NCBI RefSeq assembly: GCF_041261205.1
Contig: NZ_JBGCCH010000013.1
Location: 168,998-232,997, forward strand
Reading direction: 5' to 3'
Origin: Catenulispora sp. MAP5-51
GTDB lineage: Bacteria; Actinomycetota; Actinomycetes; Streptomycetales; Catenulisporaceae
DNA length: 64,000 nucleotides
Numbering within the stretch: position 1 is the stretch's first letter; each line of letters begins with the position of its first letter. Below are positions 50,146 to 59,016 of the stretch, one piece after another. Under the pieces are notes generated by a model. It was given only the letters and a program-made list of their open reading frames with translations. It had not been told where the DNA came from and did no database searches. Made by a program: the position numbers and the translations under genes.

Positions 50146-50176
50146 AACCTACGCGGGAGGCGTCTTGCCATGTCAA
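50146..50176 (-). promoter_or_regulatory. promoter of the unknown gene
   Basis: TTGACA (-35, 50171-50176) and TAGGTT (-10, 50146-50151) with a 19-nt spacer. The -10 ends 7 nt before ATG 50138, so the transcript is probably leaderless. Confidence 0.55.
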
Positions 50177-50186
50177 GCCGCTAACG

Positions 50187-50861
50187 CTAGGTGATCTCCA
50201 GGAGTTTCTCGCGCACGGCGTAGACAACGGCTTCCATGCGGGAGTGCAGGTTCAGCTTCTCAAGGATGTTGCGGACGTGGTTCTTCACCGTGTTCTCGGT
50301 GATGAACAGTTCCTTGGCGATCTCCCGGTTGTTGCGCCCGGTGGCGACCAGTTTGAGGACTTCCATCTCCCGGTCGGTGAGCTTGGGCGCCGGGGCCGAC
50401 GGGCCCGCGGGGGCGGCGTCCGCGCCGCGTGCCAGAGCGGCGAAGCCGGTCATCAGCTTGGCCGCCATCGAGGGGCTGACCTGGGACTCACCGCGTTGGA
50501 CGGCGCGCAGCGCGTCCGGGATGGTGTGCGGCAGCACGCTCTTGAGCAGGTACCCCGAGGCGCCGGACTTGACCGCCTCGTACAGGTCGGTCTCCTCGTC
50601 GCTCGAGGTCAGCATGATGACCTTGGTGCCCGGGACCGAGCGCTTGATCGCCGCGCACGCGGCCAGGCCGTCGGTGTCGGGCATCCGGACGTCCAGGATC
50701 ACCACGTCGGGCACCAGTTCCTGGGCCTTGTGCAGGGCCTCGGCGCCGTCCGACGCCTCGCCCACCACCTCGATGTCGTCCTCGGTGTCGAGCACGACGG
50801 CCAGGCCCCGCCGCAGGAGCGTGTGGTCGTCGGCTATGAGGACTCTTATGGCTTCCGACAC
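50187..50861 (-). CDS. NarL/FixJ-family response regulator
   Basis: A 224-residue regulator. The receiver has ADDHTLLRRGL at the start, phospho-Asp in VILDVRMPDTDG, and Lys in YLLKSVLPH. The LuxR-type HTH is at the end (LTDREMEVLKLVATGRNNREIAKELF; TVKNHVRNILEKL). No kinase gene is adjacent, so it may be an orphan. In streptomycetes a similar regulator lies between secA and hpf. GTG 50861 is the start; an in-frame codon 36 bp up is less likely. Confidence 0.92.
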   Translation of the reverse strand: MSEAIRVLIADDHTLLRRGLAVVLDTEDDIEVVGEASDGAEALHKAQELVPDVVILDVRMPDTDGLAACAAIKRSVPGTKVIMLTSSDEETDLYEAVKSGASGYLLKSVLPHTIPDALRAVQRGESQVSPSMAAKLMTGFAALARGADAAPAGPSAPAPKLTDREMEVLKLVATGRNNREIAKELFITENTVKNHVRNILEKLNLHSRMEAVVYAVREKLLEIT

Positions 50862-50941
50862 AGAACCATGATGACACCTCGGAAGGACACATGACATTAC
50901 CCATCCGAGTGATCGTTGAACCCCGTTGAGGGGAGGACCCG

Positions 50942-50974
50942 CCGCGCGGAGCCGGCGATACCGGCTCCGCGCGG
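50942..50974 (-). terminator. hpf terminator
   Basis: A 14-bp perfect GC stem (CCGCGCGGAGCCGG with its complement, loop CGATA) lies between the hpf stop at 51030 and the regulator start. Confidence 0.75.
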
Positions 50975-51029
50975 GAGTTTCCTGAGATCAGAGTCCTGTC
51001 GATCAAGGACCGGCCGGGGCGGCGGCCGA

Positions 51030-51758
51030 TCAGCGCCTGGCGCCGGCCATCCGGTCCGAGGGTGAGGAACCGTTCATCGCCGACCCGTTCATCATCGCGT
51101 CGGCCATCTCCTCGGAGGCTTCGAGATGGATCACACCGTAGTCGTAGGCCCGGCGCCGGTAGACGACCGCCGGCAGGCCGGAGTCCTTGTCCACGTAGAG
51201 GTAGAAGTCGTGACCGACGAGTTCCATCTCGTACAGCGCCTGGTCGAGCGTCATGGGGGAGGCGGCGTGCGTCTTCTCCCGGACCACCATCGGGCCCTCG
51301 CCGGCCTGGCCGGGAACCCCGTAGGGCTGCAGGTCCACCTCGGGGTTGTCGCTGGTCGCGCCGTCGGCGGTGAGCAGCGGCTGGGTGCCGGAGGGCAGAT
51401 CGGCCATCGGCGGGATGTGCTTGATGGAATCGGCGATCGCCTTGCGGTTGCGGTGGATCTTCCGCCGGTCCTTGACCCGGCGGAGCTGCGCCTGGAGCTT
51501 GGCCGCGGCCAGATCGAGCGCCGAATACGGGTCGCCGGCGCACGCCTCGGCCCGGATCACCGGGGAGCGGGGGCAGTCCAGCGTCAGCTCGATCCGGTCC
51601 TTCTGCTCGGCCTGGCGGGGGTTCTTCTCCTCGCCCAGCACGACGGTGAGGCTGATGGCCTTGCCGTCCATCTCCTCGACCTTGGCCAACTTCTCCATCA
51701 CGTGCCGGCGGAACCGGTCGGTCACCTCGTGATGGCGGCTCTTGACGACGATGTCCAC
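51030..51758 (-). CDS. hpf: long-form ribosome hibernation promoting factor
   Basis: A 242-residue protein that dimerises 70S ribosomes into inactive 100S particles under stress. The N-terminal S30AE domain (residues 1-105) starts MDIVVKSRHHEVTDRF and has the usual basic helix KLQAQLRRVKDRRKIHR. The C-terminal dimerisation domain begins near residue 175 (DFYLYVDKDSGLPAVVYRRR; YGVIHLE). GTG 51758 has GGAG 7 nt upstream. The 570-bp upstream region is long and carries direct repeats, consistent with stress control. Confidence 0.93.
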   Translation of the reverse strand: MDIVVKSRHHEVTDRFRRHVMEKLAKVEEMDGKAISLTVVLGEEKNPRQAEQKDRIELTLDCPRSPVIRAEACAGDPYSALDLAAAKLQAQLRRVKDRRKIHRNRKAIADSIKHIPPMADLPSGTQPLLTADGATSDNPEVDLQPYGVPGQAGEGPMVVREKTHAASPMTLDQALYEMELVGHDFYLYVDKDSGLPAVVYRRRAYDYGVIHLEASEEMADAMMNGSAMNGSSPSDRMAGARR

Positions 51759-52328
51759 GCGCGTTCTCCAATCTCGCGTTCAGATCTGTGCCGGGCTCAG
51801 GGCTACCGGCTTCGGCGTCGGATGAGAGTTCAACCAGCGGCGCCTCCGCGAAGTGATCGGGGACTGCTCTTGTGTTGATCGATACCGAACCTTCCGGCTC
51901 GATATCGACTTGTAGATCTCCAACGTACGCCGGATGCGCTTCGTGCCCGGGTTTCCGAGTGGAGGAAGTCACAGCCGGTACGGGTTCCGACGGGAGTCGC
52001 CGGGGGTACGGCCGCGACACGAGTGTTCGAGGGGTTTGGGCCGGGCCCGAAGGTGGCCGGAGCCACCTGCTAAAGGTGGCCGATTATGAGCGTGCTGGTG
52101 CGCATCGTGCCTGCTCACTGTTCGGTGGGCGAGTGCCTATGGCTGAAAACTAGCCCTCGATGGCGCCCGGCGGAAGAGGCCAAAGGCGGCGTTGGACCGT
52201 TCGAGTGATCGGAACGGTGTTCGACCGGGGTTTGTGCGGGGTTTCGTACCGATTCTTCGGCGGTTCTTCGGCGGTTCTTCGGCGGTTCATTGAACGAGAC
52301 ACGCCTTCTGGATAACCCGATTCGCGCA
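51759..52328 (-). promoter_or_regulatory. 570-bp hpf upstream region
   Basis: Non-coding between the comF stop and the hpf start. I see no convincing gene on either strand. It holds 11-bp direct repeats at its comF end (52250-52293) and a lone GGGGACT that resembles half a stress-regulator box near 51859. No confident -10/-35 pair was identified. Confidence 0.4.
52250..52293. repeat. four 11-bp direct repeats (iteron-like)
   Basis: Four tandem units of CGGTTCTTCGG or close variants, at 52250, 52261, 52272 and 52283. The period is about one helical turn. It begins 35 bp before the comF stop end and faces hpf. Confidence 0.8.
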
Positions 52329-53090
52329 TCACATGCGTACCCGCGCGGCGGCGATCGTGGCCGCGCCCGCCACCTGCGCCCTTGCCGCCCGCAACGCGCG
52401 GGCCGCCTCGGCCAGGCTGGCACCGCTGGTACTGATGTCGTCGACGAGGACCACGGTGGATCCGGCGAGGGCGGCAGCGGCGGCGCGACGGACCCGCAGG
52501 GCCCCGGAGAGGTTCGCGGAGCGCTCCTCGCGGGACAAGCCGGCCTGGTCCTCGACCGAGCGGAGGTGGCGCAGCGCGGACACGGCCCGGACCGGCACGC
52601 CGACCTCGCGCAGGGCCCGCGCCGCGGTCCCGGCCAAGCGGGCGGTGGTGTCCTGGCCGCGGTCGCGGACGGCTTTGCGGCGCGAGGGCATCGGGACCAG
52701 GGCCACGGGCGTCCGGGGCATCCCGGGGGCCCACGGCGGTGCGCCAGGCGCCATGCGGGGCCGCGCCTCGCCGGCCATCTCGCCGGCCTCAAGCGTCTGC
52801 GCGACAGCCCGCGCGAGCGCCCGCCCCAGCACCCGCCGCAGATCGGTCCGCCCGCGCTCCTTGTAGCCGATGAGCATGGTCCGCACCGGGTCCTCGTACC
52901 GGGCCACCGCGTGCGTGCGCGGCGTGCCGGGCACAGCGGCGAGCGTGCGCCACGGCCCGCTCTCGGCCAGCAGGCCGTCGCAGTCGGGGCACAGCGGGTC
53001 CCCTGAGGGCTGGGGAAGCCCGCAGCCGCCGCAGTCGCGCTCGGCGGCCAGATCCATCAGGGCGGCCCAGAGCGGGCGGACGAGCGGCAT
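52329..53090 (-). CDS. ComF-family phosphoribosyltransferase-like protein
   Basis: A 253-residue protein with an N-terminal zinc ribbon (CGGCGLPQPSGDPLCPDC, residues 20-37) and a type I PRTase fold ending in the PRPP loop VVLVDDISTSGAS. The middle has PVALVPMPSRRKAVRDRGQD, typical of ComF. In competent bacteria ComF supports DNA uptake; in actinobacteria its role is unproven. The mtrAB-lpqB-comF-hpf order matches streptomycetes. Confidence 0.9.
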   Translation of the reverse strand: MPLVRPLWAALMDLAAERDCGGCGLPQPSGDPLCPDCDGLLAESGPWRTLAAVPGTPRTHAVARYEDPVRTMLIGYKERGRTDLRRVLGRALARAVAQTLEAGEMAGEARPRMAPGAPPWAPGMPRTPVALVPMPSRRKAVRDRGQDTTARLAGTAARALREVGVPVRAVSALRHLRSVEDQAGLSREERSANLSGALRVRRAAAAALAGSTVVLVDDISTSGASLAEAARALRAARAQVAGAATIAAARVRM

Positions 53091-53164
53091 CGGACCCCCG
53101 GTGTGCGCTGTGGTCGGAATGTGGCGGAATTATCCGCTATGCCCGACCCGGTGCGCCACCGGAA

Positions 53165-55234
53165 TCAGTCCGCGGTCTCCGTCGCGACCACCGGGCTGGA
53201 GCCGATCTCCGTGTAGCTGTCCGGGCCGCCGCTGCGCTTGAAGTACGTGACCGTACTCGACGGATCGTTGAGCGCCGGGGCGTCGCTGAAGGTCCACAGG
53301 GCGGCGTGCCCGTTCGCGATGCCGGTCACCGCGGCGATGTGCCGCGCCCCGGGCTGGGCGTCGTCGGGGTCGATGATCGTCGAGTCCTGCGAACCGTCCA
53401 GGTACACCTTGTAGAGCTTGGGCGTGCTGGAGTCGGTCGGGGTGCCCAGGAGCACCACGGTGCGGCCGTCGGCCCACGCCGCGTCCGTGACGTTCTGCAG
53501 CGCGGCCGACTGGCTGTCCCCGGTCTGCTGGGGCCCCTCCATCAGCTGGAAGAACGTGTCCATGGCCAGGATCGGCGTGGTTCCGGACCGGTCGATGGCC
53601 ACCATCGAGGCCGGCAGCGGGCTGCCGACGGCCGCGGGGTTGCTCGCCTTGGCCTGCCCGTTCACCACGACCGCGCGCAGTCCGTCCGGCGAGGGCTTGA
53701 AACGCGTCAGCGTCCCGCCGGGGACCAGGATCGCCTGCTGGTATTGGCCCTCGGAGTCCTTTTCGCCGGGATCCTGCACGTGGTACAGGTTGGAATCGTC
53801 GACCACCCAGAGCGAGCCGTCCAACGGGTCCCACTCCAGGTCCGTCACTTTCCCGGCGTCCTTCGCGGTGTACCAGACCCGCTGGTCGGCGTTCTTGTCG
53901 TTGACCACGACCACCGAGCCGTCGCGCTCGACGGCCGCCACCGCGGTGGTGCCGGACGGTGTCTTCACGTCCGCGGAGTCGGGGGTCTGCATCACCGCGA
54001 TCGGCGCGTTCTTCTCCAGTTGCAGATTCGCCAGGCCGACCACCGACGGGACCTTCCCGCCGTTCTGCGGGCAGACGCTCGCGGTACCGGTCAGCGGCTT
54101 GGCGACGATCGCGTCGCTGGCGCTCTGCCCCTGCTGCGGGCACACCCAGTACACCGTGGGCGACGACGCCGAGTTCGCCGGGTTGACCGGCTCCCCGCGG
54201 CACGCGGAGCAGCCGGGATAGGTGACGCTCACGAAGCCGAGCGGGGTCGGGGAGAGCAGCTGCTGGGTCTCCGAGGCGGCCAGGAACGTCTGGAGCAGGG
54301 CGTGCTGCACGGTGCCGATGTCCGTGATCCCGGCCGGCGGAGACTTCAGGGCCACCTGGGCCACGCCGTTCGCCACGATCACCGGGCCCGCCAGCTCCAG
54401 GCGGGTGTTCTGCGAGGGGTACCGGCCGTGCAGCACGGCACGGGCCAGGGCGTCGTAGGTGGTGTCGGGCTTGGCGGTGTCCTGGGTCAGGTACACCTGG
54501 TCCAGCTGCGAGGTCCCGCTGTGTGCGGGCAGATAGACCGGCAGCGCGGACTGGTAGGTCTGGTAGGCACGTTTGAACGCGTCGGGGGTGACCCACCGGT
54601 AGCTCGGCGCGTTGTCGATCCGCCACCCGGTGTCCGCACCGAGGTACTTCACCGAGAAAACCTGCGTGACGGGCTGGCTCACGTACTGGAAGAACCCGTA
54701 GCGGTCGATCTGGGCGAGCTCGTTGCCCTTCACCGTCACCGACGTCACCGTGCCGACGGGCGGCGTCGCCGGGACGGCCTGCGGGGCGCTGGAGGCGGCG
54801 GCGTCCGGATGCGCGCTGTGCTCCGAGCTCTGGTCCGAGCCCTGATCGGCGGTCAGGGCCGACGTCGAGTAGTTCACGACCTGGGTGGTGGTCGCGGCGG
54901 GGTCCCACTGGGAGCGGCCGTGGGCCGTGAGGTACTCCTGGGCGACGCTGAAGGTGGGGTCCTTCTGGTCGCCGGTCAGCGCCTGCAGGAAGCTGGACAC
55001 GAGCGTCGTCGGGGCCATGCCGGCGCTGGGTTCCAGAGCCAGGATGAAGACGTTGTTGCGGCTCTGGTTCAGCGTGACGCCGTGGACGTCGCCCTTGGAA
55101 GGCGGACCCGCGCACGCCGCGGTGCCCGCCACGGTTATCAGGGCGAGCAGCCCGGCGGCCCAGCGGGCCACCCGGTTCCCGGCGGCGCGGCGCGCCCCGG
55201 CGGCCGTCCGGCCGTCCGGATTCCCCGTGGCCAT
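53165..55234 (-). CDS. lpqB: lipoprotein LpqB, MtrAB-associated
   Basis: A 689-residue lipoprotein that works with the MtrB kinase in cell-wall and division control. A signal peptide ends TVAGTAACAGPP (Cys is preceded by T-A-A, a non-canonical lipobox). A GerMN-like part around residues 150-330 (QVYLTQDTAKPDTTYDALARAVLHG) is followed by a beta-propeller-like C-terminal half (EWDPLDGSLWVVDD, AAWADGRTVVLLGTP). The ATG overlaps the mtrB stop by one base (TGATG), showing coupling. Confidence 0.93.
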   Translation of the reverse strand: MATGNPDGRTAAGARRAAGNRVARWAAGLLALITVAGTAACAGPPSKGDVHGVTLNQSRNNVFILALEPSAGMAPTTLVSSFLQALTGDQKDPTFSVAQEYLTAHGRSQWDPAATTTQVVNYSTSALTADQGSDQSSEHSAHPDAAASSAPQAVPATPPVGTVTSVTVKGNELAQIDRYGFFQYVSQPVTQVFSVKYLGADTGWRIDNAPSYRWVTPDAFKRAYQTYQSALPVYLPAHSGTSQLDQVYLTQDTAKPDTTYDALARAVLHGRYPSQNTRLELAGPVIVANGVAQVALKSPPAGITDIGTVQHALLQTFLAASETQQLLSPTPLGFVSVTYPGCSACRGEPVNPANSASSPTVYWVCPQQGQSASDAIVAKPLTGTASVCPQNGGKVPSVVGLANLQLEKNAPIAVMQTPDSADVKTPSGTTAVAAVERDGSVVVVNDKNADQRVWYTAKDAGKVTDLEWDPLDGSLWVVDDSNLYHVQDPGEKDSEGQYQQAILVPGGTLTRFKPSPDGLRAVVVNGQAKASNPAAVGSPLPASMVAIDRSGTTPILAMDTFFQLMEGPQQTGDSQSAALQNVTDAAWADGRTVVLLGTPTDSSTPKLYKVYLDGSQDSTIIDPDDAQPGARHIAAVTGIANGHAALWTFSDAPALNDPSSTVTYFKRSGGPDSYTEIGSSPVVATETAD

Positions 55235-57081
55235 CAACGCTCCCCCAGTCGGTCCGAGCCGCGCCCGGTCCCGGTCAGTCCGGTCAGGTCCGGGCCGGTG
55301 TGGCGCGGGGCCGCCGCGGTCGCGACCGCGCCCTCCGCGGCCAGCCGCGCGGCCTCGGCCTGGCGCTTGTGGTGGCGCGAGTCGTCCGGCTCCAGCGGGA
55401 TCGGCGAGCGCACCAGCTCCACGCCGGCGGTGCGCGGCAGCGTCAGCCGGAACTGCGAGCCGCCGCCCGGCTCGCCCCAGGCCTGGAGCCAGCCGTGGTG
55501 CAGGTGCGCGTCCTCCAGCGAGATCGCCAGGCCCAGGCCCGTGCCGCCGGTGGTGCGGGCCCGGGCCGGGTCGGCCCGCCAGAAGCGGCCGAAGACCAGC
55601 GAGGACTCGCCGGGCTTGAGGCCGACGCCGTAGTCGCGCACCGCGACCGCGACCGCCTCGCCGGAGGCGGCCACCTTGACCGCCACCGGGCGGCCCTCGC
55701 TGTGCTCGATGGCGTTGACCACCAGGTTGCGCAGGATCCGCTCGATGCGGCGCGGGTCGATCTCGGCCACGCACGGGCTGTCCGGGGCCACGATGCGCAC
55801 GTCCGAGCCCTTGCGCTCGGCCAGCACCGCGCAGCTGTCGACCACGCGGCGGGCCAGCAGGCGCAGGTCCACCGGCTCGGCGTCCAGCACCGCGGCGCCG
55901 GCGTCGAACCGGCTGATCTCCAGCAGGTCGCCCAGCAGTTCCTCGAAGCGGTCCAGCTGGGTCTGCAGCAGCTCGGCCGAGCGCGCGGTCGGGCCGCTGA
56001 AGTCCTGGCGGGAGTCGTGCAGGACGTCGGCGGCCATCCGGACCGTGGTCAGCGGCGTGCGCAGCTCGTGGGAGACGTCGGAGACGAACCGGCGCTGGAC
56101 CCGCGAGAGCTCCTCCAGCTTGCGGATCTGCCGCTGCAGGTTGCCGGCCATGGTGTTGATCGAGGTCGCGAGCCCGGCCAGGTCGTCCTCGCCGCGCACC
56201 CGCATCCGCTCGTCGAACCGGCCGTCGGCCAGGCGCTCGGCGATCCCGGCGGCCTGCCGGACCGGGGTGACCACCAGCCGCGTGATGAACCAGGCGACCC
56301 CGGCCAGGGCCAGGACCAGCACCGCGCCGGCGATCGCGATCATCTCGTTGTCGAAGTTGAGGGCCTGGCTCTCGGTGGTGAAGGGGAAGGCGTAGTAGAG
56401 CTTGACCGTGCTGCCGCCCGGGCCCGGCAGCTGAAAGGCCCCGCCGTAGAGCAGCCCCGGGGTCTTGTGGTCGGTCGCCCCGGCGCCGGAGGCGGCGTCG
56501 AGCATGACCACGTCTCCGCCGGCCGTCTGGACGCCGTACTCCAGGTCCGTGGTGAGCATCTGGGCCTGGAAGCCGTCCGAGCCGTAGCCCTGGACCTTGC
56601 TGCTCAGCTTGTCCGGGATGCTCTTGGGCAGGATCCCGCCGCAGGTGTAGCCGGCCACCGGGAGAGAGGACCCGTCCGTGGTCAGCATCACCTGGTAGGT
56701 GTCGCTGTTGGCGCCGGTGCACAGGTTCCGGACCATGTCGGCCAGGCTGTTGACCCAGGCGCCGCTGCCGGCGTCGTGCAGGGGCACACCGCCGGTGGCG
56801 GCACCGGCCTGCCGGAACCCCTCCGAGGCCCCCGCGATGGACGCGCTGGCCTCGCTGAACCCGCTGCTGACCATGGCCAGCGACGAGCTCTCCTTGGCCT
56901 GCACCAGACCGTCGCGGATCTTGCTGTTCAGCACCCAGCCCAGGATGAACGCGATGACGATCGACAGCAGCAGGGTGAGCGACACCACACGCAACTGCAG
57001 CGAGCCGCGCCAGGTCCCGGGCAGTTCCAGGACGGCGCGGCCGAAACGCCGGGCACCGCCGGTGAACTTCGAGACCCGCAT
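55234..57081 (-). CDS. mtrB: sensor histidine kinase MtrB
   Basis: A 615-residue kinase. The first membrane helix is at about 31-50 and the second at about 247-268. Between them is an extracytoplasmic domain of about 195 residues with a Cys pair (NLCTG, YTCGG). Then HAMP, the H-box DVSHELRTPLTTVRM, the N-box NLVVNAIEHSEG and the G2 box GGTGLGLAISLEDAH. It phosphorylates MtrA and helps couple division with wall synthesis. The gene is separated from mtrA by 16 bp. Confidence 0.95.
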   Translation of the reverse strand: MRVSKFTGGARRFGRAVLELPGTWRGSLQLRVVSLTLLLSIVIAFILGWVLNSKIRDGLVQAKESSSLAMVSSGFSEASASIAGASEGFRQAGAATGGVPLHDAGSGAWVNSLADMVRNLCTGANSDTYQVMLTTDGSSLPVAGYTCGGILPKSIPDKLSSKVQGYGSDGFQAQMLTTDLEYGVQTAGGDVVMLDAASGAGATDHKTPGLLYGGAFQLPGPGGSTVKLYYAFPFTTESQALNFDNEMIAIAGAVLVLALAGVAWFITRLVVTPVRQAAGIAERLADGRFDERMRVRGEDDLAGLATSINTMAGNLQRQIRKLEELSRVQRRFVSDVSHELRTPLTTVRMAADVLHDSRQDFSGPTARSAELLQTQLDRFEELLGDLLEISRFDAGAAVLDAEPVDLRLLARRVVDSCAVLAERKGSDVRIVAPDSPCVAEIDPRRIERILRNLVVNAIEHSEGRPVAVKVAASGEAVAVAVRDYGVGLKPGESSLVFGRFWRADPARARTTGGTGLGLAISLEDAHLHHGWLQAWGEPGGGSQFRLTLPRTAGVELVRSPIPLEPDDSRHHKRQAEAARLAAEGAVATAAAPRHTGPDLTGLTGTGRGSDRLGER

Positions 57082-57097
57082 CTACTTCCCCGCGCTG

Positions 57098-57784
57098 TTA
57101 AGCCGGACCGGCTTTGTAACCCACCCCGCGCACGGTGACCACGATCTCCGGGTTCTCCGGGTCGACCTCGATCTTGCTGCGCAGCCGCTGCACGTGCACG
57201 TTCACCAGCCGGGTGTCGGCGGCGTGGCGGTAGCCCCAGACCTGCTCCAGCAGGACCTCGCGGGTGAACACCTGCCAGGGCTTGCGCGCCAGGGCGACCA
57301 GCAGGTCGAACTCCAGCGGCGTGAGCGGGATCTGGCGGCCGTCGCGCTTGACCGAGTGGCCGGCCACGTCGATCGACAGGTCGCCGATGGCCAGGGTCTC
57401 GGGCTTGGGCTCGTCGGCGCGGCGCAGCCGGGCGCGCACCCGGGCCACCAGCTCCTTGACCTTGAACGGCTTGATCACGTAGTCGTCGGCGCCGGACTCC
57501 AGGCCGACCACCACGTCGACCGTGTCGCTCTTGGCGGTGAGCATGATGATCGGGACCCCGGACTCGCCGCGGATCAGCCGGCACACGTCGATGCCGTCGC
57601 GGCCGGGGAGCATCAGGTCCAGCAGGACCAGATCCGGCTTGAAGTCGCGGAACACCTGCAGGGCCCGGTCACCGTCGGCGACGGACGTGGTCTCGAAGCC
57701 CTCGCCGCGCAGGGCGATGCCCAGCATCTCGGACAGGGCTATGTCATCGTCGACGATGAGGACACGACCTTTCATGCGGACCAT
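57098..57784 (-). CDS. mtrA: response regulator MtrA
   Basis: A 228-residue OmpR-family regulator. Receiver: MKGRVLIVDDDIALSEMLGI, phospho-Asp in VLLDLMLPGRDGIDVCR, MLTAKSDTVDVVVGLESGADDYVIKPF (highly typical of MtrA). Winged helix: PLTPLEFDLLVALARKPWQVF and VNVHVQRLRSKIE. ATG 57784 has an AGTAAT box 6 nt upstream and no ribosome site, so a leaderless start is plausible; ATG 57775 (MKGRV) is the alternative. MtrA controls development, wall and osmotic genes in relatives. Confidence 0.95.
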   Translation of the reverse strand: MVRMKGRVLIVDDDIALSEMLGIALRGEGFETTSVADGDRALQVFRDFKPDLVLLDLMLPGRDGIDVCRLIRGESGVPIIMLTAKSDTVDVVVGLESGADDYVIKPFKVKELVARVRARLRRADEPKPETLAIGDLSIDVAGHSVKRDGRQIPLTPLEFDLLVALARKPWQVFTREVLLEQVWGYRHAADTRLVNVHVQRLRSKIEVDPENPEIVVTVRGVGYKAGPA

Positions 57785-57945
57785 CGTCGCATTACTTTCT
57801 GTTTTTGGTGAATCCCCGGGGCCCCTGGGAAGGATCACCGGTGTTGGTACGGGGGTGGCGTTGTCCTCGGCCATGCCGCCATGCTGGGGTGCACACTCCG
57901 GCGACGAGCCGGCCCCGCCCCGAGGAAGAAGCGTCCACGCAGCCC

Positions 57946-59016
57946 ATGAGCCACGTCATCGGACCCACGACGTCCCCTTCCGTGCCCGGCTCCGACGCTC
58001 GGGTGGCGTACACGCCGGCGGGCCTGGGGCGCGGAGTGGTCCCCTTGCGTCCGCTGCAAGCCGGGGAAATCCTCGACGGCGCGGTGACGGCGATGCGGGC
58101 CCATCCCGGCGTCATGCTCGGCCTGTCGGCCTTGGTGGTCACGCTCGGCCAGGCCGTGGCGATCCCGCTGGACTATCTCTATCTGCGTTTCCTGGCCGGG
58201 CTGGTCAACGACAACACCACGCTGGGCAGCGGCACCGGGATCAACGACCTGGCGATGCTGCGGCCCGGGGTGCTGCTGAACGCGCTGGTCGTCTCGCTGC
58301 TGGTCGGACTGCTGGTGACCGCGGTCTCGCGGGCGGCGCTGGGCCGGCCGGTGACGCTTTCCCTGGTGTGGAAGCAGACCCGGCCGCGGCTGCTGCGGCT
58401 GTTCGGCCTCTCGCTGCTGATCTTCGTCGCCCTGTTCGGCCTGCTGATCCTGGGCATGGTCCCCGGTCTGCTGCTGGCCGCCGCCGGGAACCCGGCCGCG
58501 GCGCTGGTGCTGCTGCTCGGGATCGGCGGCGCGGCGGCGCTGGCCGTCAACCGGTGGGTGGCGTGGTCGCTGGCCGCGGCCGCGCTGGTCCTGGAGGACC
58601 AGCCGGTGCGGCGGGCTCTGAAGCGGTCCTCGACGCTGGTCAAGGGCGGCTGGTGGCGGGTCGTGGGCGTCTCGCTGCTGGCGCTGCTGGTGTCGGAGAT
58701 GATCGCCGTGGTCCTCTCGGTGGTGCAGGAGGTCGTCGTCGGCTCGAACCTGAGCCCGGTCAGCCAGAACGGGGACGGGACCTTCTCCGGACACCACGTC
58801 TCCGTGTTGTACGTGTTCCTCGGGGCCTTGTTCTCGGCGGCGATCCAGTCGGTCGTGTCGCCGTTCGCCGCCTCGGTGATGGCCCTGCAGTACGTGGACC
58901 GGCGGATGCGCCGCGAGGGCCTGGACATCCAGCTGGCGATGAACGCGCGGGCCCAGCGTAGGGGCTCGGCGGCAGCCGGCGGCGGACCGGCGCCGGGGAA
59001 CGGCCCGACTGCGTGA
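57946..59016 (+). CDS. multi-pass membrane protein (glycerophosphodiester phosphodiesterase membrane-domain-like)
   Basis: A 356-residue protein with about six membrane helices between residues 45 and 320. A cytoplasmic-looking start RPLQAGEILDGAVTAMRAHPGVML is typical of the family labelled membrane domain of glycerophosphoryl diester phosphodiesterase. The C-terminus has a YVDRRMRREGLDIQLA helix. No catalytic domain is present. It is divergent from mtrA and heads the DUF4129-DUF4350-moxR-DUF58 cluster; the stop overlaps the next start (GTGA). No good ribosome site marks ATG 57946, so the start is tentative. Confidence 0.8.
   Translation: MSHVIGPTTSPSVPGSDARVAYTPAGLGRGVVPLRPLQAGEILDGAVTAMRAHPGVMLGLSALVVTLGQAVAIPLDYLYLRFLAGLVNDNTTLGSGTGINDLAMLRPGVLLNALVVSLLVGLLVTAVSRAALGRPVTLSLVWKQTRPRLLRLFGLSLLIFVALFGLLILGMVPGLLLAAAGNPAAALVLLLGIGGAAALAVNRWVAWSLAAAALVLEDQPVRRALKRSSTLVKGGWWRVVGVSLLALLVSEMIAVVLSVVQEVVVGSNLSPVSQNGDGTFSGHHVSVLYVFLGALFSAAIQSVVSPFAASVMALQYVDRRMRREGLDIQLAMNARAQRRGSAAAGGGPAPGNGPTA

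Noticed and set aside
51855..51870. DosR-like box upstream of hpf
   Set aside because: Only a single GGGGACT half-site is present, with no matching second half.
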